The notes: a model not told the origin generated them from the letters alone. Counted from the stretch's first letter, positions 40,383 through 53,810 are shown. The stretch: DNA of 64,000 bases from Alentia gelatinosa (GCA_950022655.1 OX465579.1:138641118-138705117), one strand, 5' to 3'. Made by a program: numbers and translations.

Positions 40383-42120
40383 AATTTATCTCACCCTTAA
40401 TATTGACTAATGGGCTTACATTTGTGATATTATCCCCCATTGGATATTTTTCCTAAATATCTAATGGGTGTTAGATACGAGTTTCCAATGTTAAGTCTAT
40501 GGAGAAAAAATATCTGGGGTGAGATAAAAGACCCATACATACACTTCCTGGTGCACTATGGCGTGTGCAAGCCAGTTAGGTTTCTATACAGACGCACACT
40601 CCCACAGTCAGCGTTAGATGAAACCAAACGTGTGTTAATGAGAACCACTGCAGCTGGCTGCCGACTGTTTAGTGTGGAGGATTACCTGCGCCCAACATCC
40701 CTACCATATTAGGCTTTGGCAGTCGCAATTCGTTGCTGCTTGAAATGGCTAGAGGGAGAAGAATATGCTCCGCTATAGCTTCATCGAATTACTTTTCTAT
40801 TCGAAATGGGAGTGCTGACTCGATCTGAAAGTGGAAAGGGTATGTGGTTAGGGATGGCAGAGTTGGGGATGTGTATGGGGGAGGGTGGTTAATAACGGTA
40901 CTGTTCACAATCAGTGATGTATTTATTATGACGTCACTGCTGACATTGCCTTCGTAAGGCCGATTGAATTTAAGATAAAAAATATTACCCATAGTGACAG
41001 TACGGAAATTGAAAGAAGGATACAAGCTGAAAAGAATTGTCAGCGAAGGGCAGGTGGTGATGTTGGGGAGGATGGGTAGCTATAAGGTATGGATCGACAA
41101 TACACCATCCAATGATGTGGTTTTCGAGGTTGCCTGCAACGGCAACATTGTGATGCCTCGACAAACGTCGTAACGGGTAGGGAGGGGAGGCAGATGCTTC
41201 TTTCACCTGTGCTTATAGCCAGCCTTGGGTTACATACGAGGCAATCGATGGAGTGCCTTTTCACTCCTGTCACCTGGTAATTAGGGTGTCGTGATAAGGC
41301 AGGAGGCAGACCCGTTGGTCACGTGATTCAAACCGGAAATGACCTCAGGACGCGTGCCTGTTATATAGGGGAAAGGTAAATCTGTTTGCTGCCGTTAGCT
41401 CCGAGTGTACCTAATTAACTTCAAGGTGCCTTTGGGTCCAGTCCCTTCAAAACAATTACTTTTTCGTTACTTCTGACCGTATGAAACTCACTGATATCAA
41501 TACCGACGTTTCATGCAGAGATTTGTCATCTGCGCCTGAAGAACCAACACATCAAGATTTAGAAAAAAGGAACAAAAATAATTACTCAATATTCTGCAGT
41601 TTGGATTCTCAGTAGGTTCCAGGGACGTCTGAATGTGGCTAAAAGACACTTCAATATTTAGGACGGAGAGCTGGAGGGCGTTTAACTACGTGGTCCTAGG
41701 AGAGTTATGCCTGTAGGAAAGGTCCTTGTCTAAGTATGTCCAGAAGTGTTTAACAAAGGAGACTTATATCCTACATACTCTCTTCCACTAATAACAAAGG
41801 ATCCTGGCGGGGATACCTCCTGAGGCGTCCTAGATGATTCAAATTCACAAAGAACAACCGGCAGTGTTGGAGGGGGAGTATCCTGAACATTTAGTTAGAT
41901 TCGTTGATATTAAGAAATGATGAAATTGGTTACTAAAACCCCTCTATGTGGCACTACCTGCAGTTCTTAGCAACCCTCCTCCTGATAGGAATCCCCCTAC
42001 TGTTTCACAGCCTGTTTTGTCCTAGCCAAAGACCTAATTTAGTCCTAGGAGACTAATTATGCAGGATTTCCTTCCATATGGAGACCACCATTAGTTAAAC
42101 GGGAAAGGTATTTCATCCTT

Positions 42121-42467
42121 AAGGCCAACGCACACTTAGCGATATTTTCCCTTGCGATATGCTTGCGATATCGCAAGCATAATAAAGCAACGGGGGGTTG
42201 CGTAAAAACGGTACAATATCTCAAGCAAAAGAATTGACATGTCAATTCCCAAAGTCGCATAGGACTTTCAGCCTTTTGGAGGAAAAATATCGCATGCGAC
42301 TTTGTACCTCAGCGGGGGGTAAAAGGGGGTGCAAAAGGGGTGGTGCAATATCTCAAGGGGTTCAAGGCACACTTAGCGATATTGTACCGGGAAAACATCG
42401 CGAGGGTACTTTTACGGCGACTTTTCGCTTGCGATGTGCAAAAGTCGCTAAGTGTGCGTTGGTCTTT
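42121..42467. mobile_element. MITE-like element with ACATGT-centred palindrome
   Basis: Ends: AAGGCCAACGCACACTTAGC (42121) and GCTAAGTGTGCGTTGGTCTT (ending about 42466). A further partial copy of the end (GGCACACTTAGCGATATTG) occurs internally near 42367, so it is composite. A perfect 18-nt palindrome, GAATTGACATGTCAATTC, lies at 42231-42248. TIRs of this style are seen in PIF/Harbinger-type MITEs, but I could not identify a clean target duplication. The element lies about 230 bp upstream of the S5 exon. Confidence 0.75.
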
Positions 42468-42700
42468 AGATATGTCTTGGATTGTTGGCGTGATCCTTGG
42501 AAGATTCTTCCGCTAGGACCAAAATTCTTAAATGGAGTCCTGAGCCTTTCATGATAAAGAAAATTACAAAACCTTAATGTAATTTCCCACATAGATATAT
42601 GATGTGACTAATTCTACTGTGCATAGAATAGATGTTAATGAAGGTATAATATGTTGTGCACAAGATGATTCATTAAACGTGTCTTTTTCCTTCCCCACAG

Positions 42701-42878
42701 GTATGCGTATTCTCGTCATGCTGTTGCTGGACACCTTACCCATGTTGGGGAATGTGTTGCTGCTGTGCTTTTTCGTCTTCTTCATCTTTGGCATCATTGG
42801 CGTTCAGCTATGGGCGGGACTTCTTAGAAACCGATGCTTCCTTGATATACCAGAAAACATCTCGCACCCGAACCAACT
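42701..42878 (+). CDS. Cav3 calcium channel alpha-1, repeat I S4-S5 linker and S5 exon
   Basis: One hundred seventy-eight nt with consensus acceptor (ccccacag) and donor (gtaagta). GT completes the split Ser codon; 58 full codons follow; the exon ends with CT of a Leu codon. The product begins with the S4-S5 linker [16 protein letters not shown]. It continues with S5 ([17 protein letters not shown]) and the start of the extracellular turret, [21 protein letters not shown], with one Cys and one Asn-Ile-Ser glycosylation sequon. The stretch from LLLDTLPM to LLRNRCF is almost unchanged from vertebrate Cav3 channels. The 3' end joins 54596 in phase. Confidence 0.97.
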
Positions 42879-43237
42879 GTAAGTACAATTCTCCTTACTA
42901 AAATGCTACTGACTGCTAGCGTGACAGATGGCATTCCCAAATATGTTTGAAATGCCAATAAATAATTTTGATTCCATAAGCCACTTTTATTTGGCGTCAA
43001 CCTGTTGGATCAACAATTCTTACAGTCACTATATATGGATACATTCTCATTGAAGGGTTTTAGATATAATTTTAGGTCTATTTCTAGTTTATGAAACACA
43101 CGAAATGCTATTTGATATCATCATTTAGCGAACAAATTAGAGGAAAACATTTTCTGTCGTATAACACGAAATACCTGACGACACGATTTAATCAGACGAA
43201 TAGCACGCGGTTTAGCAAATCATTTGAGGATGATCTG

Positions 43238-43543
43238 GGACCTGTTTCACTAGTTTCGTAACATGTCTAGATGGCGTCTAGATGGTGTGTACGGTTTCAT
43301 AAGAACTAGACATTTGACTTCGTTTTGTCCGTTCTTGCTTGTACTGTTGGTGCCGCTTTCCATGTCTGTCTCACACTTTTGTCACGAAACTAGTGAAACA
43401 GGTCCATGACGTGTAGATTTGTCTAATTCTTATGTTTGGGGTCTGTCTTTACCTAAGGGCAGCTACCTGTGTTGTCACGAAACTAGACAACCCCAAAATC
43501 TGTATGGTGTCACAGACATGTCACGAAACTAGTGAAGCAGGTC
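43238..43543. mobile_element. Composite MITE with three copies of one end
   Basis: GGACCTGTTTCACTAGTTTC at 43238 is matched by inverted copies ending at 43405 (ACGAAACTAGTGAAACAGGT) and at 43543 (one mismatch). A further partial CACGAAACTAG lies near 43477. One left end and two right ends suggest a nested or tandem insertion of the same family. Confidence 0.8.
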
Positions 43544-44221
43544 CCTGGCCATAACTGTGTCACACTAATGCATCAGTTATTACCCTCTCCATTATTTATC
43601 ATATGCCATCAGAAAATGGTCGCTGGTGCGGCCGGAATGATACCTTATATTACACATCCCCTTCCACTCTATGTAATATCAGAGAGGACGAGGGCCTGAA
43701 TAGTCTTCTAACTATGTAAGGCACCGTGTTGGTGAGGGCTGGTTTACTCCGGCGCGGATCCAACCTCTGAGACTCTTTCACTTTTATTTTTTTCCTGTCA
43801 TAGGTTTTTCGATCTTGTTCTTTTAAAACCATAATTTTCCTTTTGTTTCAAAGCTTTTCATCCCCGCATTGAGCCTTTGGTATAATTATTACTGTATACT
43901 GCGTAGTCAGCTAATTCCTAACCTTTAATCTTCCCAATTACGGAGCCATTATAGAGGATTGGGTTGCGTCTAGACAGATACCCTACAGCCAGAGCGATAT
44001 CTATGAAACTGTTTAGCCAAGTACACGCAAAGGGTGCTGGGGGTGGGAGGAGGGGGAGGGGTGACGGAAATGTGATATTTCCTTGTCCTGCACTAATGGG
44101 TGTTGGATTCTCTCTCCTACAGAAAATTGTCAGTATTTGCTGCAAGCCACCACTTCGTCTGGTTTTTTTTCAAACGACATCTATGAAACCTTGGAGGTTT
44201 GAGAGAAAGGATCCTGACTGA

Positions 44222-44262
44222 TTGATTATATCTCTGCTCGCTTTGCACAATGTCACCAGAAT
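44222..44262 (+). repeat. 41-bp dispersed direct repeat, copy 1
   Basis: Starts TTGATTATATCTCTGCTCGC and is repeated at 46446-46486 with a single mismatch, 2.2 kb downstream. The function is unknown. Confidence 0.9.
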
Positions 44263-45727
44263 CAGACCGCTCACATTTGCTGCATTTTATTACCACATGC
44301 ATCTCCCCCTATTTAAAGACATTCTAGGTTGGGATAAGATTTTCTACGTTGTAGACTGAGCAGCTACCAGAGAATGCGATGCTAGTTTAACTTGCCACCG
44401 TTCAGGTTTGTCATCTGGTGAACACACATGGGCGATCGCGGCTTAACAGCTTTCGTGTTGACTCTCGACTCTCTGACGGGGTGATGGGAGAGGAGGGTTC
44501 GCCAACCCCCATGGGTTTGTGACGGAGACCGGGCATGTTAATTAATAACTGTTTTAATTAGAGAACGGTGCCCTGATTGACCCGCCGGCGCTACAATCTT
44601 CCCCCACAGGCGGCGCTGTGGTCGCAGAGGTGGATAAGCACAGATCTCTCCCAGATAATACATCTTTTTCGTTGTAGCCAATTGTGACAAACATGATCAT
44701 GAATTGTCAATTATCATACAATGTGTGTTTCTTGAGGTTTAATAATTTGTAGGAGAGAGGGCCTGTAAATATATATTTAGGGAGTGGCCGATAGATGGCG
44801 AGATATATACATTTAAATACATAGAAACCATGACATAGAAAAAGGCAGACGTAAAAAATGTCAGCAGGAATGAACAGGATACAATACAAGAGATTGAAAG
44901 ATGTAGACGCACAGAGACAAAGACAAATGGAATGACAGACAGAGTATCCAAAGACATACCGGACACACTTACACCCTCTTCTACATACGATCCGGGCGTT
45001 GAAAGGCTGCAGGTGGTGCCCTGAGGTGATACTCCGGTCACTTGTATCACCTGTCTCACCTGTCGTAAATGCATACTCCAGTCAATGCTATCCTATATAC
45101 GCGGGTCATTGGTCGGCCCTTGCCCTCCACCTTCACCCGGGCCTCTCGGCCTGGGGCGCCGGTCGAACTCCAAAGAAGCGGGAGCTGCTCGCCCCCCGCC
45201 TGGGGGTTTAATACGAGGATCGTGTTCCCCGAAACATGCGCCTGTCCTCCCCCTCGCACCATCTCCCCTCCCAGCTAGGTACTCAAGGGACAAAGCGGGC
45301 GAGGTGCGCCCAATGTCGCCTTCCTTCCTCTGCTCCACCTCCGTTGGGAGCAGGGCCTTGTGTTATGCGCATGTTTTAAGACAGTGCTAAGTGCAGGGAC
45401 GGCCCCAGGTGGTTTTCTGAGAAATGTGGGTGGTGCTCAGCCAGTCACGGCCTTAAATAACGTAGGCGCCACGTCGCAGTGCAGTTTCGTTCAGTGAGAT
45501 TATTCGGCAAGAAGGTACATGTTGCGACGTATCCAATAGTAACTATTGAGCTATGTTTTACGAGATTCAAATCATTCATTTTCCAGTCTTCGTACTTACA
45601 GACAGATTTTGAAAGGTATTCCAAGTTTAAATGTGACGTGGATATATCTGCTGCAAGTATTATCAATATTTATTTGCACCTTCTCTATGCATTTGCCGCA
45701 CAAACAACACTTGTCAGTTTAGGGGTA

Positions 45728-45788
45728 GACGCGTAGTAATACACGACCGCTAGCGAGTGTAATACGACGTCAACCTCGAGTGGTTTAC
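45728..45788. repeat. Foldback repeat family, copy B (inverted relative to copy A)
   Basis: Matches the reverse complement of 29711-29815 from GACGCGTAGTAATACACGA to GGTTTAC at roughly 85-90 percent by eye. The centre CTAGCGAGTGTAATAC is shared. Confidence 0.75.
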
Positions 45789-46066
45789 AGAGCCGCCTGT
45801 CCACATAACCATCGTTTGTTGTATTTATTATCCATCTTTTCGAATAGATTAAACCCAGTAATTGCCATATAAAAGGTATAACAATAGCTAGCACTATTTC
45901 TTTGCTCTATTGCACAAAGGGACTTCTTTCCCGTATACCATGGTATTGAGGCTGTATACCACAATTATGAATCCATATACCACAGTTATGGTATCTGACA
46001 GGTTTTATACAATGGGTCGCCAATGAGTCCCAATACACTTTCAATGGAGTCTTTCTATACGATCGA

Positions 46067-46092
46067 AAATAAATAAATAAATAAATAAATAA

Positions 46093-46155
<63 letters not shown>
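46067..46155. repeat. (AAAT)n followed by (AT)n microsatellite
   Basis: About eight AAAT units lead directly into about 29 AT units. Confidence 0.95.
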
Positions 46156-46158
<3 letters not shown>

Positions 46159-46445
46159 TTATACATATTTATAATTTATAGTTATTAGCCAAATAGATGT
46201 ACACTAAACATGGTACGTGTAAGATATTTACCAGACAATTGTCTGTGATGGTAATTTGTAAGCCTAGGATCCAGACGCAGATAGCAATACATTACTCTAC
46301 ATGTTTACAAATTTCCCACCACCTGAAGCGCAGAACGCAGACATAAAAGTGACAGTAACCAGAGGCTCACCTAATAGCATTCCACACGATACATACCTAA
46401 CATGTTGACGGTGCGCCAACTAGAATCTATATTCGTAGTCTACTC

Positions 46446-46486
46446 TTGATTATATCTCTGGTCGCTTTGCACAATGTCACCAGAAT
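46446..46486 (+). repeat. 41-bp dispersed direct repeat, copy 2
   Basis: Forty of 41 bases match 44222-44262; the difference is GGTCGC here for GCTCGC there. Similarity stops abruptly after CACCAGAAT in both copies. Confidence 0.9.
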
Positions 46487-47128
46487 GAGAACAGACAGAA
46501 GATCACAAGTTGTCAGGCAAATAATTGGTCACCCAAACAGCCCTGGTGCGCTGTTGGCGGTAATGCACCTTGCAGCCCGCTTTAGACCACGGCTTCTTAC
46601 ATTTTTGGTCCTTCCCCAACTACACCCCTCCATGCTGAGATACTGACAAGGCCTCCCGCCAATAATTACATCGTTCATACGATCGGATCTTGTTACGGGT
46701 GTGCGTGTGGTGTGCCACCATCACTTTGTCTGCACGGCCCTGGTCGAGGATCCTAATATACCTCATCACCAGTCACCGGGCGAGGGGAAATCAGATCCGG
46801 CCGAGTCCAGCATCCATCGTCTAGGTGAATGCGCTTTTTCAATCACCCTGAGTTACAAGGTTAAAAGCATTTACATGGGTAGTGACTTTTAGATCACCTG
46901 TATCAAACAATGGAGATAATTTCCAGGTGTGCTTCTATATTGTACACATCTCTCTAGAAGGCTTCTTGCAGAGACTACATCAGGCCTAACCCTGCAGATA
47001 TTAATGTTTTTAAGGCGAACCCGAACCTTAAGCAACCAACATGTCATATCTGATTGATCGATATTAATTTCTCACCAACCACCTCACCTGCGTCGGCTGA
47101 AGCTCTCGGGTGAAATTACACTCAGTTA

Positions 47129-47538
47129 GAGGGTTCGTCCACCAACCACGACAAGGCTGCGACATGCGCCGACAAGAAAGTTCCTATCGGCTCCTTGTCG
47201 CAGCCTTGTCGTGAGGAGGGGAGCTGTCGTGAGCCCTTGTCGCAGCCTGTCGGGAAGTGCACGCTCCACCTAAATATTCTATCGTAGACCACTGCGACAC
47301 GCCACGACACGCCACGACACGGCTCCAAAATCGAACATGTTCGATTTTGTCGTAACCTTGTCGGAAGGCCCCTGACAGGCCCCAAACAAGGTTCATGTCG
47401 CAGCCTGTCGTGGCCTTGTCGAAACTGTGGTCCACCAACCACGACAAGGCTACGACAAGGCTTCCTATCGTAGAGCTGTCGTGGACCTTGTCGGAAAGCC
47501 GTTGTCGCAGCCTTGTCGTGGTTGGTGGACGCACCCTC
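47129..47538. mobile_element. 410-bp PIF/Harbinger-like MITE with TTA target duplication
   Basis: The element is flanked by TTA at 47126-47128 and 47539-47541. The ends are GAGGGTTCGTCCACCAACCA and, inverted, GAGGGTGCGTCCACCAACCA, and the similarity continues to about 36 bp. The interior has many CGACAAGG/CCTTGTCG motifs, a second internal end copy (GTCCACCAACCACGACAAGG near 47430) and a perfect 24-nt palindrome centred on GAACATGTTC (47326-47349). A three-base TTA duplication fits the PIF/Harbinger superfamily. No transposase is present. Confidence 0.8.
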
Positions 47539-50500
47539 TTACTCACCTTACAGATTGTCGTGCCCGTTGACGTTCCACGATATTAACCTTTAAATGGAAC
47601 ATGTGAGGCAGGCCGGACTCTTCACGGTTTCTTTCATCAGCATGGCGGCCGTGGTGTCTTTGTGGTACCTCACAGGATAAACCTTCATCACAAGATGAGC
47701 TGGTCTCAGGGCACAGCAGGCCTGCCATGAGCGAGATACATAGAGCCGCTCTGAGGAGTAGTTCAAATATCCCTACAAGCCCTGACGGTACAGAACAACC
47801 TCAAATAAATGTAACGTTTAAATGGGTCTGGGTTCTTTCGAGCAACATTCGGCAGATCAAAGATCCACTCAGATTTCAGGTATAATTAAGAGCCCTTAGA
47901 CCCTAAATTGCGTTCATGATTGTGAACACTTCTCAGTTAAAATCGGTCACAAATCAATATCAAGTATGCTTAAACGGTTAACGGTGTAAACAAGCCCGGT
48001 TTGGCTAGATTTCAACCAGCTCTCATTTAAAGCATATTGGAGTTCAAAGAGATGAAAAGGAATCAAAGATAAACCTATTCTGCGCCCCGCGGATTTCCAC
48101 TAGCATAATGCTATGTACCAGGTGAACGTTTGAATCCACCAGGCGTTTTATCTCTCAATTCTGTTACCCTCTCCTACGCAATACATTTTAGTAAGTAGGT
48201 CTCCACTATCGTTTCCAGACGCATTGATTTAGGTAATTGGAAATCTCCTTCCCCTCTTACTTGAGTCGTCACTGGGTATCATATAACTCCATAACTTTAT
48301 CTAAGGTCTATGGAGAATCCAAGCTCTGTGAAAATCTGAATCTAGGGCAACTTGCAACAAAGACCACAACGGGATATTAGCTCTCGGTACTCTCATCAAA
48401 ACAAACATGGAATTTCCTAGCTCCCCATAGCAGATCAATATAGTTTCAAATTATACTCGGCAAACCCGAGCACATCCAAGGTAGTACGCCTGAGCAGCTA
48501 TGAGCAGCTTCTACTGATTCTGGTATAGAAAGCTGCGTGTCAGGTAGTACCACACGCGACCCTCTCTCCTTCAAAGGCGCCTCCCTAGATGGTGCCATGT
48601 GCTCGTATTCCGGTTGTCAGGTACTCCTCAGCGGGCCTCCCGTCGTGTGCGCCATTGGATGTGGCGCCGACAGGGAAATGGCCTCAAAGGGAAAGAAATC
48701 GTTAGTCACCTAACGAATGCGTCAATGACCTTACCCGTCAATCAGTACTGCTATTGAGGTCAGCAGCATATGGTTGTATTACTGTTCACAGGGTTAGGGG
48801 GGGTCTTGCTGGTATTGGCCTGAAGGGTGGTTTCATTCATCACCTGAGCGATGACACAAGTTGAGTTTTGAAATATTTAAGATTCGATGGTAGTAGATTC
48901 TACCTGAAGGTTCCTGTTAAAGCTTTATTCAATTATCAAATTCGTGATATATACAGCAGATGTATCCTCAGGATAGAGAGATAGTAAATAGATAGGAAAA
49001 AAGGGTAATGAAGCTTCGGTGGTGAAGACCCAATATGGCTGCTTCGTCTCATACTCCCATTCGCCTTCCTTCGCCTTTAATTTCCATCACGGCTTTAACG
49101 GCGTGTTAGATAGGGTACATTCCTTCAAGCCCCTGCTGGCGCACCTACGCGGATTCTGCCTCGCGTTTCTCTCCATTCACCAAAACCTTTTCTAAAGCCA
49201 CATATCGAGGCGCATTAAAGCAAATTGCACCTCGAGGGTAAGAGGAGAGTGAAACCCTAGAGTGGATAGGAATTAGAGCGCTTTTAATTTGCACCCTAGC
49301 GAATAAGTCTGTCCCGCGTGGAGGACATCAGCCCCGCGCACACACATGCGGGCGCTCAAAAAGAGACATAACAAAACACATGGGGACATTACTAAGGAGT
49401 CTGTCATCGATCACGCCCGCTGGATGTTATTCAGCAAATTGTCTTTTTATTGGTAGCCGTCCGGTGAGAAATTGGTGTCGGTACTCCTGGCCGTAGTTGT
49501 CAGCACTGGAACGCCATCTACCGGCGCTCAGTAACACTACCTATATGACACTATCCTCTGGTAGTTTATCTTAAAGTGAAGATATATAGCTGAGGACATT
49601 GAGCCCCATGATCCCCCACTGACGCAGACACTAAGGATGAGACATTTCTATATCACACACACATATGTATATTTAGATATCACTATTGGTACTAAACATT
49701 TATTTTCTGAGAACATACGTATCAACCATCATTGCTAAAAACAACATACACTATACCCTTAAGAAGGCAAACCCGTCTTGGAACGTAGGGCTGAGGACCC
49801 AGAATGACATCAAATGATGATAAGTGAAATGAAGGGCTGAATAGGAAAGGGAAGGGAGAAGGGGAGTGGAACGAAAAGGTTTGAGTGTCAAGGACCGATG
49901 AAACAGAAGAAGAAAAATTGAAGGAAGACTGGAGGGGAGGTCTTCCCTAAGAGGATTGCTCTTAAAATTGAGTGGATTCCTAGTGCCTAGATTTGGTCAT
50001 TATCGGGTGGCACGCTTTGTGAAAGGATCAAGATGTCGGCTGCTTCCTATGTGGCTTCCCATGTGGCTTCTCCTTCCGTCGCCTTGCCGGCGGGTGAGTA
50101 ACTGGGCTCGAAGCCAGATCTGGGTGTGGGGCCTCCGGGCATACTCCGACACCACGAACCTGATCAACCCTCTCGGTCTGGCCCTTACTCTCCTAACTAT
50201 GGCTCCCTTACCTCCCATATTACACTCAGCGAATACATCATTAAAGGTCCACATTAGTGGGAAATTCCCTAGAGCTACGCCATTACAAGCCCTCTCTAGG
50301 GACATCCACCATTACAGTGAAGGATAATAAGCAAACTACCAGTTAATATCACCAGCACGATTACTCGATGGCAAGAGAGAGTTTCTCGGTTTTTGGCTAA
50401 GTGAACTTTTCAACACTGTGGAGATAGACCAGCCAGCAAATATCCGTCCACAGGTTTAGCCAGGTCAAGCAGAATGGGACGGGCACAAAATAAAAAGAAC

Positions 50501-52683
50501 ACTTCCTCAATAGTCGGCTCTGAGTTTTTTCGATGGTACCCTAGCATTTAGTATTGACTAAATATTAGAAAAAAGGAAGGTAACCTGTCAACAACGATTA
50601 CATCCGAGCTTGAAGGTCGGTAACCCACAAATAAATAGGATAACACCTAATATCTTTATCACAACATCGGCAACTGATTCCCTGAGCAAATACATCACTT
50701 TATTTGAAAATCTAGCGAATATATTGAGACTGATAGAATGTTTGGGATCTACCATACCGCTCTATGACAAAGGAAATAAATAGGCGATCAATTACCTTGC
50801 AAACAGATGGCTCTTATTGCGACGGTTCCGTTTCTGTACGTCCTCTTTGTATCAAGTAAAACGCAAAAATAAACCATTAATACTTGTCCGTTTTACCTTA
50901 TCCCTTGTGAAAAGAAGTTCTGAGGCATTTTTCTGAATTTTCCATAGTTTATCTTAGCCCGTCCTTTTTGTAATAGCCTGTGAGTCAAATGAAGTTTAAA
51001 CTAGCGTGCGTTTGTCCTCAATGCTGTATATTTGAATTTCGAAAAGTCGAAATGGAGCTAGTTTAGTCCCTTTACTGTTTCCGACATGCAGTTTTCCTAA
51101 TTCAAGTCAGCACCCAATAACACTCAAAGATGAGGGTAAACATACTAAAATAAGGTATGAACTACCATATGTTAGTAATACAATATCCTTACTGCTCGCA
51201 GGCATTTTTTTCATCAAGGCCCGCAGTCAGGGGTCATTGAAGGTGTCCAGGCTTATCTGAACCCGAAACAATTGTATAGAATGCGGCATTGCCTAGCATG
51301 CTTACCCTCCCCTTTGTGCTGGCCGGGCCTGTAGGTAGACAAGAGGAGGGACTACCAGAGCACCGCCGAGTTTAACAGCTAGAGGCTGTAATATCAGCCT
51401 CACTCTAACGGGTTCCAATGATATCATCTTTGTGTTGCCATGGTAACGGATGTTCCAATATTAGTACAGGAAAGGGAACGTATGGAATTACGCAATAATT
51501 TGTGTCGATAGAGGACACAGTTGGCAAGAGCGTACCTAATCTATCTATAGTTTCCCTGTCTGCACTCCTTCTAGGTTCTAGACAAAACATAAGTCCCACT
51601 TTGTAGGCTACCAATTGAATCTATATATAACTCCTAGTACTAGACTAGTGATTTTTGCTGGTTTAATGCTGTGTCATCAAAAATAATCATATAACCAGAT
51701 AGCTATACCCCACCTGTTTACCTGCAGACTAACGAGTTCAAATTGCTTAATCGACCGAATCACCTGTTGGTTGATTAGATGTGTGCCTATTTAGATTGCA
51801 TGAGTACATACATGTGCATGGCCTAATTGATAGCATAAAGGCTACCTGTGTGACATGGTGAAGCGTGCTCAGACAACAGACTGTTGCCTACATCTGCAGA
51901 GGAGCCTCGCCGTTTCATTTTCACTAATTATCATCCTTTTTTATAGAAAATGTATGAGGTAATTTATAAAAAGCGCCTGAAAAACTAATTGTTTAAGCCA
52001 ATAAATACTGGCAACTCATGACTCTAGACAAAACTCCACACGATTGTATAGGCTGTGCGATATGTTCTAGAACAAATCCAATCAGACTTAGTCAGATATA
52101 TCGATATACCAGTTTGTCAGATGTTAGAAAAATAGGTTAGATATCTTTCAGTAAGGAATCTCATTGATCCGGATACTATAGGAACGAAGTCTGCAGCCAC
52201 ACTTTCGTTTGTGAAGAGAATGGTAGGGGGATATCATACCAAGTTAGGCCATAGTTGGAATATATGCCACTGCTTTTGAGTCATCTTGCATGAGCATGTA
52301 TGCTACCCCCCATCGTGATTTTAGTTACAGTTCTCAATAGACTTATGCACATTATTGTATACCGGGTTGGACGCGGATAGCTTGAGCTACTGCCGAATTT
52401 TTTTTTTCCTACATTATTGTATACCGGTTCATGTATAATTGATATTTAATAACCTCTGCTAAACAAGAAGTAGCTGTAAAATGTTTACAGAGTATTTAAT
52501 AAATAGATATTGCACAATTTGCAATTCGGTGTGCATAAAACCATGAATTTTTGATGCCACATCTATATCATGTCATCAATATCTCAATCTTTGTTCTGTC
52601 CGTTCAGTCCATTCATATACTACTAAAGATGTGCTTGTCTTCTTCAGGCAGATAAACTGTCCTAACTTTTAAGTATATCCGCT

Positions 52684-52755
52684 ATATATATTTATGTATA
52701 TATACATACACATATATATGGATGGTTAGATAGATTGATAGATAGGTAGATGGGC
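52684..52755. repeat. AT/ACAT/GATA low-complexity tract
   Basis: Runs of TATATA, ACACATATAT and GATAGATAGGTAGATG. Confidence 0.85.
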
Positions 52756-53670
52756 CACCCTATTCTCGATATATGTATATGTATGTGTATGGAATAGGCT
52801 AATCATCTCTGCATCTACGGACTTACAGAAGGGCGTGGGTAAAAATTGGTTTTATACGAGGCACTTAAGCTTCTCTGGATTACGACATTTTTGTATGACC
52901 CCTTGAGTATTTCTCACCTGTATGATATTGATCCCTGCCTTACCTGTACAGATCCAAACCGATCATTACAACATGACACATCATTCAATCATCTGTTCGT
53001 ATTGCGGGCCCCAATATATCCTTTGCTTGGGGAGCCATGGCCAACTATACCGCAAGGTCCCCAGCATTAGCGCTGTCCGGCGTTTAGATTTAGTGTGCTG
53101 CGACCTTAAACTGATTTTCGAGTCATTTTGGAAATTCCGGTTTGGTGGTAGAAAGATAGATCCAGGAGGGTGTTCTTCATTCTGCTTTACTTAGTCTACT
53201 CTAGCAGGAATATATATGGTGGTTCACCGTCGCACACAGTAACACTTTCCTAGCCTCAAAAAACTTGTTTCTGCATAACCCGTCTCAGCAATTTTAAAAA
53301 TTATACCACAGGTATGAATCCTAAAAAACAACCATGTTCTATAGAATATATGTCTTACCATATAGCTTTTTACTTTTGCTTCAGGGCGAGAGGATCCTAG
53401 GTTCCATTTAAGGTTATGACTTCTGAATGTCTTACAGTGTAGCGTGGACATAAAACCCTCTAATATGCCTCCTGTAGTGATTCCCTATTCGGAGCAATAC
53501 AAAAGGCTTATAATTGAGATCTGATATGGGCATGCAGGAATAAGTACTATTTATCCGTCATACTTAAACCTCCAAGTCTCGATGGTATTCCAGCCACGTC
53601 CAATTAGCTTTACCGATTTTTGATAAAAGTAAGATTGATGTATGAGCCACTGAATTATTGATGGGACCTG

Positions 53671-53810
53671 GCACCCACCAACGCCGATACACGCCGATAG
53701 ACCTCCCGATACACACCGATACAAAATGACCAAATCGTAGCCTATCGGGAGGTCCATATCGTAGCATATCGGTATGTATCGGGGAGTGTCGTAAGGTTTG
53801 GGGAGGGTGC
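53671..53810. repeat. CGATAC-rich inverted repeat (possible short MITE)
   Basis: Bounded by GCACCCACCAACGCCGATAC and, inverted, GCACCCTCCCCAAACC. Contains a perfect 12-bp inverted pair GACCTCCCGATA/TATCGGGAGGTC and several CCGATACAC/GTATCGG motifs. Related CGATAC/GTATCGG motifs continue at 53831, 54202 and 54325. Confidence 0.55.

Larger units (their letters stand above)
36931..42700 (+). other. Intron within repeat I (5.77 kb)
   Basis: The intron runs from a gtaagt donor to a ttccttccccacag acceptor. It holds a repeat-rich segment with inverted AATCGGTGGCG motifs (37005-37470), a tRNA-primer-site-like motif (37870), a 147-bp hairpin (40236-40382), and a MITE-like element (42121-42467) close to the acceptor. 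Confidence 0.9.

Noticed and set aside
47122..47546. Minus-strand frames of 106 and 120 codons
   Set aside because: They coincide exactly with the 410-bp MITE and its CGACAAGG motifs.
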